Of a stretch of 57,232 nucleotides of DNA, positions 15,632 through 24,475 are shown in pieces. The position numbers were made by a program, and so were the translations under genes. The DNA is taken from positions 1-57,232 of the forward strand of contig JAHDDL010000026.1 in NCBI GenBank assembly GCA_020629415.1. The letters are read 5' to 3'. Source of the DNA: Maribacter sp. Its GTDB lineage: Bacteria > Bacteroidota > Bacteroidia > Flavobacteriales > Flavobacteriaceae. The notes beneath the pieces are model-generated. The model saw nothing but the letters and a program-made list of their open reading frames with translations, did not search any database and was not told the origin of the DNA. How positions within the stretch are numbered: position 1 is the stretch's first letter; each line of letters begins with the position of its first letter.

Positions 15632-16435
15632 ATGGCAAATCATTTACAACATATAGAGAAACCTAAGTTAACCGTAGTTGGTGCAGGACCAGGTGATGTG
15701 GAGCTGATTACGTTAAAAGCGATCAGAACGCTGGAAAATGCCGATGTGGTTTTGTACGATGCTTTGGTGAATGAGGAGTTGCTGGATTATGCCAAGAATG
15801 CGGAATTGATTTTTGTAGGTAAACGTAAAGGATGCTATGCATATCAACAAGAGCAAATTAATGAGCTTATTGTAAGTAGGGCAAAATCTAACGGACATGT
15901 GGTGCGGTTAAAAGGAGGGGATCCTTTTGTATTCGGTCGCGGTTCGGAAGAAATGGAATATGCCGCTTCTCATGGGTTGCAAGTAGCCATGGTACCTGGT
16001 ATATCGTCAAGTTTAAGTGTGCCTGCATATCAAAACATTCCGGTAACAAAAAGAGGTTCTTCAGAAAGTTTTTGGGTAATTACAGGAACTACAAAAGAGC
16101 ATAAACTATCAACAGATGTTGCCTTAGCTGCAAAAAGTAGTGCTACGGTAGTCATATTGATGGGGATGTCAAAACTCCCTCAGATAGTAGAATTATTTAA
16201 GTCTGAAGGTAAATCGGAATTACCTATAGCTATAATTCAGAACGGAACGCGAAAGAATGAAAAAATAGGAGTTGCGACTATAGATACCATAGTTGATGTG
16301 GTGGAGAAAGAAAATCTTTCTAATCCTGCTATCATTATCATAGGAGAAGTAGTTAGACATCGTGAAGCGTTAGCGGAGGCAACTCATAAGTTTGCTGAAG
16401 AGCATGTTAGTTTTGTTGAAGTAAATAAAGCATAG
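15632..16435 (+). CDS. cobA: Uroporphyrinogen-III C-methyltransferase (CobA/SUMT)
   Basis: The 267-aa enzyme uses two SAM to convert uroporphyrinogen III to precorrin-2, the precursor of the siroheme needed by the sulfite reductase just upstream. Motifs are VVGAGPGDVELITLKA (15-30), the glycine-rich VRLKGGDPFVFGRG near 91-104, and VPGISSSLSVPAYQNIPVT. Three bases separate it from the sulfite reductase stop codon, so the two are surely cotranscribed. It lacks the CysG dehydrogenase/ferrochelatase part; that step must be coded elsewhere. The length is normal for a stand-alone SUMT. Confidence 0.93.
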   Translation: MANHLQHIEKPKLTVVGAGPGDVELITLKAIRTLENADVVLYDALVNEELLDYAKNAELIFVGKRKGCYAYQQEQINELIVSRAKSNGHVVRLKGGDPFVFGRGSEEMEYAASHGLQVAMVPGISSSLSVPAYQNIPVTKRGSSESFWVITGTTKEHKLSTDVALAAKSSATVVILMGMSKLPQIVELFKSEGKSELPIAIIQNGTRKNEKIGVATIDTIVDVVEKENLSNPAIIIIGEVVRHREALAEATHKFAEEHVSFVEVNKA

Positions 16436-16547
16436 CATATTTAGTAAAGGATAAGTATATAGAATAAGTGAAATTAAAAGAAGCTAAAAAGTAGTTGTAT
16501 AGAATGATGTCAACTTTGTAGAATTACTTTTTACTAAAAAGAGAATT

Positions 16548-17609
16548 ATGATTAAAACAGATATGCTCATTATAGGAGCGGGACCTACCGGATTGTTCAC
16601 GGTGTTTGAAGCAGGATTATTAAAGTTAAAAACGCATTTAATAGATGCATTGCCACAACCAGGTGGTCAGTGTTCAGAGATATATCCTAAAAAGCCTATC
16701 TATGATATTCCTGCATTTCCAGAAATTTTGGCAGGTACTTTGGTAGATAACCTTATGGAACAGATAAAGCCTTTTGAACCAGGATTCACTTTGGGAGAAA
16801 GAGCAGAAACGCTAGATAAGTTAGAAGATGGTTCTTTTGTGGTTACTACCAATAAAGGAACAAAGCACAATGCGCCTGTAGTGGTGATTGCAGGTGGTCT
16901 GGGTTCTTTTGAGCCAAGAAAACCACCTATTGCTAACATCGTAAACTTTGAAGATACAGGTGTTTCCTATATGATCAAAGATCCAGAAGTATATCGCGAT
17001 AAAAAAGTGGTCATTGCCGGTGGTGGAGATTCTGCCTTGGACTGGGCTATATTTTTGACCGATGTAGCGGCAGAAGTAACCTTGGTACACAGAAGGGATG
17101 AATTTAGAGGGGCATTGGATTCCGTTGAGAAAGCATCTGAACTGGCGAAATTGGGTAAAATCAAGTTGATTACCAAAGCTGAGGTAAAAGAGCTGCACGG
17201 TGAAAATGAACTTAAGGCAGTGGTTATTAAGCACACGGACAAGGAAAAAGAAGATACTTATTTAGAAGTGGATAATTTTATTCCTTTATTCGGTCTGTCT
17301 CCTAAATTAGGTCCTATAGGTGATTGGGGCTTGGAAATTCAGAAAAATGCCATTAAGGTAAATAACGCAAAAGATTACCAGACCAATATACCGGGAGTAT
17401 ATGCCATTGGTGATGTGAATACTTATGAAGGTAAGTTGAAATTGATACTTTCAGGTTTCCATGAAGCAGCTGTTATGTGCCAATATGCATACCAGCAGAT
17501 CAACCCAGGTAAGCGCTTTGTAATGAAATATACAACCGTTGGTGGTGTTGAAGGTTTTGATGGTTCTAAGAAAGAAGCAAAGAAAGAAGTAGTACAAAGT
17601 ATCGCATAA
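16548..17609 (+). CDS. Ferredoxin-NADP reductase, thioredoxin-reductase type
   Basis: A 353-aa FAD/NADPH oxidoreductase. The FAD motif is IIGAGPTGLFTVFEAG (9-24), followed by LPQPGGQCSEIYPKKPIYD, and the NADPH motif is VIAGGGDSALDWAIFL; the C-terminal GDVNTYEGKLKLILSGFHEA closes the FAD site. The redox CxxC of true thioredoxin reductases is absent, which with the C-terminal tail marks the YumC-type ferredoxin-NADP reductase. Its place behind the sulfite reductase and cobA suggests that it feeds electrons to sulfite reduction through ferredoxin. A terminator follows. Confidence 0.88.
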   Translation: MIKTDMLIIGAGPTGLFTVFEAGLLKLKTHLIDALPQPGGQCSEIYPKKPIYDIPAFPEILAGTLVDNLMEQIKPFEPGFTLGERAETLDKLEDGSFVVTTNKGTKHNAPVVVIAGGLGSFEPRKPPIANIVNFEDTGVSYMIKDPEVYRDKKVVIAGGGDSALDWAIFLTDVAAEVTLVHRRDEFRGALDSVEKASELAKLGKIKLITKAEVKELHGENELKAVVIKHTDKEKEDTYLEVDNFIPLFGLSPKLGPIGDWGLEIQKNAIKVNNAKDYQTNIPGVYAIGDVNTYEGKLKLILSGFHEAAVMCQYAYQQINPGKRFVMKYTTVGGVEGFDGSKKEAKKEVVQSIA

Positions 17610-17631
17610 ATTATATTATTTGAGTAGTACG

Positions 17632-17669
17632 GCCTCCGGATGCTTTAGACGTGCGGGGGCTTTTTTTGT
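17632..17669 (+). terminator. Intrinsic terminator after the ferredoxin-NADP reductase gene
   Basis: Stem GCCTCCG / CGGGGGC (one G-U pair) followed by seven T residues. It separates the sulfite reduction genes from the second riboswitch unit. Confidence 0.75.
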
Positions 17670-17713
17670 GACATTTTTTAAGAATTTCGTTGGCTAAAAA
17701 AACCATTGAAGTC

Positions 17714-17744
17714 TTGGTAAAGAGCGAGTAGTGCCGTTACTTTG
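17714..17744 (+). promoter_or_regulatory. Promoter of the second SAM-I riboswitch transcript
   Basis: TTG at 17714-17716, a 20-base spacer, and TTACTTTG at 17737-17744 (seven of eight matches to TAnnTTTG). Transcription would begin near 17751, about 20 bases before the aptamer. Confidence 0.6.
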
Positions 17745-17770
17745 CAATTCGTTCCTAATTAAATTGTATT

Positions 17771-17876
17771 GTTATCAAGAAAGGCGGAGGGACTAGACCC
17801 TGTGAAACCTTGGCAACCCTTTCCGTAGTGGAAAAGAAGGTGCTACATTCTATCCTCATTCAAAAGGACAGATAAC
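17771..17876 (+). promoter_or_regulatory. SAM-I riboswitch (S-box) upstream of split metH and metF
   Basis: P1 strands GTTATC (17771-17776) and GATAAC (17871-17876) enclose the SAM-I core AAGAAAGGCGGAGGGA, GTGAAACCTTGGCAACCC, and AAGAAGGTGCTACATTC. Downstream, CCTTACTTGAT at 17905-17915 can pair with 17774-17784 in ten of eleven positions, an anti-aptamer strand like that of the first riboswitch. No T-run terminator is seen; a small stem AACAAA/TTTGTT just before the ATG at 17958 could act on translation instead. Confidence 0.94.
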
Positions 17877-17957
17877 TAAAGAAAGAACATAATTACCTTC
17901 CTTTCCTTACTTGATATCATATATTTTAAAGCGAACAAATAATTTGTTAAGCGTAAA

Positions 17958-18959
17958 ATGAAGGATATAAAAGAAATTTTAAAAGAGCGTATTTTAATAC
18001 TGGATGGTGCCATGGGTACTATGCTTCAACGTTATAAGTTTACTGAAGAAGATTTTAGGGGAGAACGCTTTAAGGATTGGGAACATCCGTTGCAAGGTAA
18101 CAATGATTTGTTGTCGTTAACGCAACCCGATGCTATAGCAGATGTTCACCGTCAGTATTTTGATGCTGGGGCAGATATTGTAGAGACCAATACCTTTTCC
18201 GGAACTACGATTGCTATGGCAGATTATTTTATGGAAGATTTGGTGTATGAGCTCAACTATGAATCTGCGCGTATTGCCAAAATGGTAGCAGATGAGTTCA
18301 CTGCAAAAGAACCAAATAAGCCTCGTTTTGTAGCCGGTAGTATTGGACCCACCAATAAAACGGCAAGTATGTCACCAGATGTAAATGATCCAGGTTATAG
18401 GGCTATTTCATTTGATGAGCTACGTATTGCATATAAACAACAGGTAGAAGCTTTATTAGATGGTGGGTCTGATATTTTATTGGTAGAAACCATTTTTGAC
18501 ACGCTCAATGCCAAGGCGGCATTATTTGCCATAGAAGAAGTTAAAGAAGAACGAAATATAGATGTTCCCATAATGGTTAGTGGTACTATTACCGATGCAT
18601 CCGGTAGAACATTATCGGGTCAAACGGCCGAGGCATTTTTAATATCCATATCCCACATTCCTATTTTATCGGTTGGGTTTAATTGTGCTTTAGGTGCAAA
18701 CCAGTTGGTACCTCATTTAGAGGTGTTGTCCACCAAAAGTGAACATGCGGTCTCAGCGCACCCCAATGCCGGTTTGCCAAATGCATTTGGAGAGTACGAC
18801 GAAACTCCTGAGCAAATGGCAGAACAAATAAGAGAATACGCAGAGAAGGGGCTAGTAAATATAGTAGGTGGATGTTGCGGAACTACTCCTGAACACATTA
18901 CGGCAATAGCTGAGGTGGTGTCCAAGTATGAACCTAGAAAGTTGACAGTTGTCGGTTGA
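17958..18959 (+). CDS. metH: Methionine synthase, homocysteine-binding half (split MetH, part A)
   Basis: The 333-aa protein equals the first domain of cobalamin-dependent methionine synthase: [11 protein letters not shown] near the start, and zinc ligands Cys243 (GFNCALG) and Cys306-Cys307 (GGCCGTTP). It activates homocysteine for methyl transfer. The folate, cobalamin and reactivation domains are on the separate part B at 19340. The last residues, LTVVG and the stop codon, are encoded by the left arm of a 24-bp inverted repeat, which suggests that the natural end or linker was replaced. Expression is expected to be under the SAM-I riboswitch. Confidence 0.92.
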   Translation: MKDIKEILKERILILDGAMGTMLQRYKFTEEDFRGERFKDWEHPLQGNNDLLSLTQPDAIADVHRQYFDAGADIVETNTFSGTTIAMADYFMEDLVYELNYESARIAKMVADEFTAKEPNKPRFVAGSIGPTNKTASMSPDVNDPGYRAISFDELRIAYKQQVEALLDGGSDILLVETIFDTLNAKAALFAIEEVKEERNIDVPIMVSGTITDASGRTLSGQTAEAFLISISHIPILSVGFNCALGANQLVPHLEVLSTKSEHAVSAHPNAGLPNAFGEYDETPEQMAEQIREYAEKGLVNIVGGCCGTTPEHITAIAEVVSKYEPRKLTVVG

Positions 18960-18964
18960 TGGTT
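18941..18964 (+). repeat. Left arm of the inverted repeat enclosing the four-helix gene
   Basis: The 24 bases include GTTGTCGGTTGATGGTT (18948-18964) and match the reverse complement of 19362-19385 in 22 of 24 positions; in RNA one mismatch is a G-U pair. The arm holds the stop codon of metH part A. Confidence 0.9.
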
Positions 18965-18983
18965 GTCAGTAAATAGTAACTGA

Positions 18984-19340
18984 ATGGAATATACAGAATT
19001 AGAAGTGTGGAAAGAATCTAGGGTTTTGGCGAATTTGATATATAAAGTTTCTCAGCAGTTTCCTAAAGTTGAAATGTATGGGTTAACAAATCAGATACGT
19101 CGTTGTGCTGTTTCAGTTCCGTCAAATATAGCTGAAGGATGTGGAAGAAGAACAGCAGCAGATACTATCCAGTTTTTACACATTTCTAGAGGTTCTTTAT
19201 ATGAACTGGAAACTCAGTTATTCATCGCTTTGGATCAAGAATATTTGATTAAAGAAGATTTTGAATCGATTGCGAAGCAAATTTTAAAATGTAAAAAACT
19301 CATTAATGGGTTTATCAATTACTATAAAAAGACCAAATAA
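18984..19340 (+). CDS. Four-helix bundle protein of the 23S rRNA intervening-sequence family
   Basis: A 118-aa, all-helical protein with the family signatures [34 protein letters not shown] and [16 protein letters not shown]. Members (TIGR02436, S23/IVS protein) were first seen in intervening sequences inside 23S rRNA genes; their biochemical role is unknown, though they resemble the nucleic-acid-binding Avd protein of diversity-generating retroelements. Here the gene sits between the two halves of metH, enclosed by a 24-bp inverted repeat, and its stop codon overlaps the ATG of part B (TAATG). It therefore looks like an IVS-type cassette in a protein-coding locus, now coupled to its host gene. 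Confidence 0.92.
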   Translation: MEYTELEVWKESRVLANLIYKVSQQFPKVEMYGLTNQIRRCAVSVPSNIAEGCGRRTAADTIQFLHISRGSLYELETQLFIALDQEYLIKEDFESIAKQILKCKKLINGFINYYKKTK

Positions 19341-22108
19341 TGTCTGGAAGTATTTCAAAAAAACCATCAACTGACAACGGTCAACCAACAACTAAATACC
19401 TGAAATTGTCAGGTTTGGAACCCCTAATAGTCACTCCCGAAACGAACTTCATAAACGTTGGTGAGCGAACAAACGTTGCGGGTTCAAAAAAGTTTCTTCG
19501 TTTAGTAAAAGAGGAAAAGTTTGAAGAGGCATTGGCAGTGGCTAGGGAGCAGGTTGAAAATGGTGCTCAGGTTATTGATATTAACATGGATGACGGATTG
19601 ATCGATGGTAAACAGGCCATGGTCAAATTTTTAAACCTTGTTATATCGGAGCCGGATATTTCTCGTGTGCCTATTATGATCGACAGTTCTAAATGGGAAA
19701 TCATTGAAGCTGGTCTGCAAGTTGTTCAAGGTAAATGTGTGGTAAACTCCATTAGCTTAAAAGAGGGCGAAGAACAATTTATACACCACGCCAAACTCAT
19801 AAAAAGATATGGTGCCGCGGTAATTGTTATGGCTTTTGATGAGGTAGGTCAGGCAGATAATTATGACCGTAGAATTGAAATAGCAAAACGTTCGTATGAT
19901 GTTTTGGTGAACAAGGTAAATTTTGCACCAGAGGATATCATTTTCGACTTAAATATTTTTCCGGTAGCAACGGGAATGGATGAGCATAAATTAAATGCTG
20001 TTGATTTTATTGAAGCTACAAGATGGGTCCGTGAAAACTTGCCACATGCCAGTGTAAGTGGTGGAGTTAGTAATGTTTCGTTTTCATTTAGGGGCAATAA
20101 CCCGGTGCGTGAGGCTATGCACTCGGTCTTCTTGTACCACGCTATAAAAGCAGGTATGAACATGGGTATTGTAAATCCTAGTATGCTAGAGGTGTACGAT
20201 GATATTCCTAAAGATTTATTGGAGCATGTAGAAGACGTTATCTTAAATAGAAGAGATGATGCAACAGAGCGCTTATTAGATTTTGCGGAATCTGTAGTCG
20301 GTAAAACCAAGGAAAGTAAAATAGATCTTTCTTGGAGAGAAGAACCTTTACAGGATAGAATTACACGTGCCTTGGTAAAAGGTATTGATCAATATATTGT
20401 TGAAGATGTAGAAGAGGCTAGAGTAGCTGCCGATAAGCCAATAGAGGTTATTGAGGGCAACTTAATGACGGGTATGAACGTGGTGGGCGATTTATTCGGT
20501 AGCGGAAAAATGTTCTTGCCGCAAGTGGTAAAATCTGCCCGAGTGATGAAAAAGGCGGTAGCTTATTTATTACCCTATATTGAAGAAGAAAAGTTATTGA
20601 ATCCGCAAGTTGGAGATTCTGATAATGCCGGCAAGATATTAATGGCAACCGTAAAGGGCGATGTTCATGATATTGGTAAAAATATTGTGGGTGTAGTATT
20701 GGCGTGTAACAATTATGAGATCGTTGATCTAGGCGTAATGGTGCCACCGGAAAAAATTATTGCAGCAGCTATTGAGCATAATGTAGATATTATAGGTCTT
20801 AGCGGATTAATTACCCCATCATTGGATGAGATGGTGCATTTGGCAAAGGAAATGCAACGTAAAGATTTCAAGATTCCGTTGTTGATCGGTGGTGCAACCA
20901 CTAGTAAAGCACATACCGCGGTAAAGATCGATCCACAATATAAAGAGGCAGTAGTTCATGTAAACGATGCTTCTAGAGCGGTAACCGTGGTGGGCGATTT
21001 ATTGCAGAAAGAAACATCTACAAGCTATAAGAAAAGTATAAAAGATGATTATGATGTGTTTAGGGAAAAGTTCTTGAACCGTTCATCTAGTAAAACATAT
21101 AAGCCAATTTCTGCGGCACGGAGAAATAAGTTTAAAATAGATTGGAAAACTTCTGAAATTGTAAAGCCGAACGAATTGGGTATTCAGGTGATCGAAGATT
21201 TAGATCTGAATCTTTTGGTACCCTATATAGATTGGACTCCCTTCTTCAGAAGTTGGGAACTGCATGGTAAATACCCGGCAATTTTGACCGATGAGGTTGT
21301 TGGGGAACAAGCAACCGATTTATTCGCAGACGCTCAAGAGATGCTGAACAAGATAATTTCCGAAAAGAAATTAAAGGCTAAAGGTGTATTTGGACTGTTT
21401 CCGGCAAATTCCATTAATGACGATGATATTTTAGTCGATACTAGTTCAAGTTTAGAAGGGAATACAGGGTCGCTTAGCGGAGCCGAAACAGATGGGAACT
21501 ATACTTTCCGTACCCTTCGCCAACAATTGGAGCGTAGGGAAGGAGTCGCAGATTATGCCTTGGCGGATTTTATTGCTCCAAAAGAATCTGGGAAACAAGA
21601 CTACATGGGTTGTTTCTGTGTGTCCACAGGGTTTGGTACTGCAGAAATGGCGGCGCAATATGAGAAAGACCTAGATGACTATAACTCCATCATGGTAAAG
21701 GCATTGGCGGATCGTTTAGCCGAAGCATTTGCTGAATACTTGCATAAAGAGGTGAGAACAGCGCATTGGGGTTATGCCGCCAATGAAGATCTGAGCAATG
21801 AAGATTTAATCAAGGAATCTTATAAAGGTATTCGTCCTGCGCCTGGTTATCCTGCTTGTCCCGATCACTTGGAAAAACTGACCATTTGGGATATTCTGAA
21901 AGTAAAGGAAACCATAGGTGTGGAGTTAACAGATAGTCTTGCCATGTGGCCGGCCGCATCTGTAAGCGGATATTATTTTGGTAACCCGGAAGCCCGTTAC
22001 TTTGGTCTTGGTAAAATAAAACTGGATCAAGTAAAGGATTTTGCGGAACGAAAGGGGGTTTCGTTTGAAGAAGCCGAGAAATGGCTTGCACCAAATATAG
22101 TGGACTAA
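19340..22108 (+). CDS. metH: Methionine synthase, folate, cobalamin and reactivation half (split MetH, part B)
   Basis: The 922-aa part B has, in order, a pterin-binding domain ([33 protein letters not shown]), a cobalamin cap and Rossmann domain with the axial His443 in [12 protein letters not shown], and the SAM-dependent reactivation domain ending with [12 protein letters not shown]. It transfers methyl from methyl-tetrahydrofolate to homocysteine together with part A. The first 19 residues are foreign to the family: residues 9-16 (PSTDNGQP) are encoded by the right arm of the inverted repeat, and homology starts at [10 protein letters not shown]. The start ATG overlaps the stop of the four-helix gene. 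Confidence 0.93.
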   Translation: MSGSISKKPSTDNGQPTTKYLKLSGLEPLIVTPETNFINVGERTNVAGSKKFLRLVKEEKFEEALAVAREQVENGAQVIDINMDDGLIDGKQAMVKFLNLVISEPDISRVPIMIDSSKWEIIEAGLQVVQGKCVVNSISLKEGEEQFIHHAKLIKRYGAAVIVMAFDEVGQADNYDRRIEIAKRSYDVLVNKVNFAPEDIIFDLNIFPVATGMDEHKLNAVDFIEATRWVRENLPHASVSGGVSNVSFSFRGNNPVREAMHSVFLYHAIKAGMNMGIVNPSMLEVYDDIPKDLLEHVEDVILNRRDDATERLLDFAESVVGKTKESKIDLSWREEPLQDRITRALVKGIDQYIVEDVEEARVAADKPIEVIEGNLMTGMNVVGDLFGSGKMFLPQVVKSARVMKKAVAYLLPYIEEEKLLNPQVGDSDNAGKILMATVKGDVHDIGKNIVGVVLACNNYEIVDLGVMVPPEKIIAAAIEHNVDIIGLSGLITPSLDEMVHLAKEMQRKDFKIPLLIGGATTSKAHTAVKIDPQYKEAVVHVNDASRAVTVVGDLLQKETSTSYKKSIKDDYDVFREKFLNRSSSKTYKPISAARRNKFKIDWKTSEIVKPNELGIQVIEDLDLNLLVPYIDWTPFFRSWELHGKYPAILTDEVVGEQATDLFADAQEMLNKIISEKKLKAKGVFGLFPANSINDDDILVDTSSSLEGNTGSLSGAETDGNYTFRTLRQQLERREGVADYALADFIAPKESGKQDYMGCFCVSTGFGTAEMAAQYEKDLDDYNSIMVKALADRLAEAFAEYLHKEVRTAHWGYAANEDLSNEDLIKESYKGIRPAPGYPACPDHLEKLTIWDILKVKETIGVELTDSLAMWPAASVSGYYFGNPEARYFGLGKIKLDQVKDFAERKGVSFEEAEKWLAPNIVD
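19362..19385 (+). repeat. Right arm of the inverted repeat enclosing the four-helix gene
   Basis: AACCATCAACTGACAAC (19362-19378) plus seven further bases is complementary to 18941-18964. It lies inside the reading frame of metH part B and encodes part of its non-homologous N-terminus. Confidence 0.9.
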
Positions 22109-22109
22109 T

Positions 22110-22217
22110 GCGTTAGGGATTGCAGCGGCATCTTTTTCTATTTCTGAACTGTGCCAATGTTAAGTAAAAAGAGTTGTTGAAATAGAAAAAATATAGCGAA
22201 AAGCCCGCCCGAACGCC
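22110..22217. repeat. Long imperfect palindrome between metH and metF
   Basis: TTTTTCTATTTC (22133-22144) and GAAATAGAAAAA (22179-22190) are a perfect 12-bp inverted repeat. Outside them GCGTTAGGG (from 22110) and CCCGAACGC (to about 22216) can pair in part. It looks like a dispersed intergenic element. It may reduce read-through from metH to metF; no T-run follows. Confidence 0.65.
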
Positions 22218-22284
22218 CAAAGAAGAATTAAAGTAAATAAGCCTCTTGAAGGTTTGCTCATAACCAAGAGTAAAAGAATATAAA

Positions 22285-23238
22285 ATGAAAGTTACAGACC
22301 ATATCACCAATGCAAAGGGAAAAACACTTTTTTCTTTTGAGATCGTACCGCCGGTAAAGGGGAAAAATATTCAGGAATTGTACAATAATATTGATCCTTT
22401 AATGGAGTTTAACCCTCCGTTCATTGATGTGACTACATCGCGTGAAGAAACTATCTATATTAAGAAAGAAGGGCTTTTGGATAAGAAAACAACACGTATG
22501 AGACCTGGTACTGTAGGTATTTGTGCGTCTATTCAACATAAATATAATGTTGATACGGTGCCTCATGTGCTTTGTGGTGGTTTTACAAGGGAAGAGACGG
22601 AGTACATGTTGGTAGATTGTCATTATTTGGGCATACAGAATGTAATGGCTTTACGTGGTGATGCCCGTAGTGAGCAAAAGTATTTTGAACCTACAGAAGG
22701 CGGTCATCCATTTGCTATAGATTTGGTTAAGCAAGTGCAGGCATTAAACTGTGGTAAATATTTGCATGAAACTATAGAAAGCGAACACTGCAGTGATTTC
22801 TGTATTGGTGTGGCCGGTTATCCGGAAAAACATTTAGAATCTCCATCATTACAATCAGACCTAAAGCGATTAAAGGAAAAGGTAGATGCCGGTGCGGATT
22901 ATGTGGTTACGCAAATGTTCTTTGATAATAAAAAGTATTTTGAATTTGTAGAAGCTGCAAAGGAAATTGGAATTACCGTACCTATTATACCGGGCATTAA
23001 GCCTATTGCCGTAAAGAGGCACATGCAATTATTGCCGCAGGTGTTCAGAATAGATATGCCACAAGATTTAATAGAAGCTGTTGATGCTTGCGCCACCAAC
23101 AAAGATGTACGTAAAGTAGGTATAGAATGGGCAATTCAACAATCTAAGGAATTGAAGGCGGCAGGTGTTCCTGTATTGCATTACTATTCTATGGGGAAAT
23201 CCGATAATATTAAGGCGATAGCGGAAGCACTTTTTTAA
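22285..23238 (+). CDS. metF: Methylenetetrahydrofolate reductase (MetF)
   Basis: The 317-aa FAD enzyme reduces methylene-tetrahydrofolate to methyl-tetrahydrofolate, the methyl donor for the methionine synthase encoded upstream. It shows the family features FSFEIVPPVKG (13-23 region), FIDVTTSRE, NVMALRGDA and VTQMFFDNKKYFEFV, with PIIPGIKPI near residue 233. It is complete and of usual length. It probably belongs to the SAM-riboswitch transcript of metH, though a long palindrome lies in the 176-base gap. Confidence 0.95.
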   Translation: MKVTDHITNAKGKTLFSFEIVPPVKGKNIQELYNNIDPLMEFNPPFIDVTTSREETIYIKKEGLLDKKTTRMRPGTVGICASIQHKYNVDTVPHVLCGGFTREETEYMLVDCHYLGIQNVMALRGDARSEQKYFEPTEGGHPFAIDLVKQVQALNCGKYLHETIESEHCSDFCIGVAGYPEKHLESPSLQSDLKRLKEKVDAGADYVVTQMFFDNKKYFEFVEAAKEIGITVPIIPGIKPIAVKRHMQLLPQVFRIDMPQDLIEAVDACATNKDVRKVGIEWAIQQSKELKAAGVPVLHYYSMGKSDNIKAIAEALF

Positions 23239-23254
23239 AGGTTTAGAAAGTATT

Positions 23255-23330
23255 TAGTAGAGCGTATTAAGTACAAAATGTCCGATAATGATAATACTTG
23301 GTACTTAATACTTGGTACTTGATACTTATA
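23255..23330. repeat. AAGTAC/GTACTT inverted repeat
   Basis: GTATTAAGTAC (23264-23274) and GTACTTAATAC (23301-23311) are perfectly complementary, followed by further TTGGTACTTGATACTTA copies. It is of the same type as the repeats at 7647, 47108 and 57158. Confidence 0.75.
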
Positions 23331-23340
23331 ACTATTTTTG
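23312..23340 (+). promoter_or_regulatory. Promoter of the acyloxyacyl hydrolase-like gene
   Basis: TTG at 23312-23314, an 18-base spacer and an exact TATTTTTG at 23333-23340. The ATG at 23347 would be at or within a base or two of the transcription start, so the mRNA is probably leaderless. The -33 element lies inside the AAGTAC-type repeat. Confidence 0.65.
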
Positions 23341-23346
23341 CCTACA

Positions 23347-24444
23347 ATGAATTTTAAGTTTCTAACCATTGTAATGCTATCGGTAAGTTTTTGCTTTGCG
23401 CAAGAAGCTACCGAGAAAAAGAAGTATACGCTTGATGCCAACCAATTCTATGGTTCCATCATACTGCACAATCCAGATATTTCGCATTTGATCACATCGC
23501 ACCCGGCAGGGGTTATTTTAAGTTATAACCGCAAAACGTATGGGGAAGAAGAATGGGAAGAGTTGTATAATTATCCGGATCTGGGTTACTCCTTTATTTA
23601 TCAGAATACGAACAACAGCACGTTGGGCGATAATTATGGTTTGTATGCGCACTACAATTTTTACTTTTTTAGGCGGAACATGCAATTACGCGTAGGGCAA
23701 GGTATTGCATACGCTACTAACCCGTACGATAAAGAGACCAATTTTAGAAATAATGCCTACGGCTCGGATTTTTTAAGTTCAACCTATTTAATGCTGAACT
23801 ATCATAAAGAGAATATTATAAAAGGATTGGGATTTAAGGCAGGTGTGTCCGTAATTCACTATTCCAACGCCAATTTTAGGGCGCCGAATACGTCTACTAA
23901 TACCTTGGCATTTAATGCCGGTTTTGTATATGATCTAGATGGTGGTACTGAAATTGATTATGTACACAGGGAAAAGGAAAAATTGACTGAGCCATTACGT
24001 TACAATTTTGCGTTGAGAGCAGGTTTAAACGAGAGTGATGTTATTGATTCCGGTCAATATGGCTTTGTAGTGCTTTCTGCCTATGCCGATAAAAGGGTTG
24101 GAAGAAAAAGTGCTCTTCAAGTGGGAACAGATGTATACTTTTCTAATTTTTTGAAAGAGTTGATCAGGTATCAAAGTATTGCTTTCCCAGAGAATGATGT
24201 GGATGCAGATGATGATTATAAAAGGGTAGGTGTATTTGCGGGTCATGAACTGTTCATTAATGAAATGTCCGTCATTTCACAATTTGGCTACTACGTGTAT
24301 TATCCGTTCGATTTTGAAGGTCGCACCTATTTGCGTGTGGGATTAAAGCGCTATTTTGGAGATAAAGTTTTTGGGGCAGTAACCTTAAAGTCTCACGGCG
24401 CAAAAGCGGAAGCGGTAGAATTTGGGATAGGAATACGATTGTAG
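23347..24444 (+). CDS. Acyloxyacyl hydrolase-like outer membrane protein (PagL-type)
   Basis: The 365-aa product has a signal peptide (MNFKFLTIVMLSVSFCFAQ) and many amphipathic strands of an outer membrane beta-barrel. The segment VIHYSNANFRAPN carries the HxSN motif of lipid A 3-O-deacylase PagL, where His and Ser are catalytic. The family in Flavobacteriaceae is longer than PagL itself (about 150-190 aa). It may trim lipid A, but activity is inferred only from the motif. The start at 23347 is preferred over a TTG at 23338, which lies within the -7 promoter element. Confidence 0.75.
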   Translation: MNFKFLTIVMLSVSFCFAQEATEKKKYTLDANQFYGSIILHNPDISHLITSHPAGVILSYNRKTYGEEEWEELYNYPDLGYSFIYQNTNNSTLGDNYGLYAHYNFYFFRRNMQLRVGQGIAYATNPYDKETNFRNNAYGSDFLSSTYLMLNYHKENIIKGLGFKAGVSVIHYSNANFRAPNTSTNTLAFNAGFVYDLDGGTEIDYVHREKEKLTEPLRYNFALRAGLNESDVIDSGQYGFVVLSAYADKRVGRKSALQVGTDVYFSNFLKELIRYQSIAFPENDVDADDDYKRVGVFAGHELFINEMSVISQFGYYVYYPFDFEGRTYLRVGLKRYFGDKVFGAVTLKSHGAKAEAVEFGIGIRL

Positions 24445-24475
24445 AAATATAATGTTAGAAAATAGAAAACATAAA

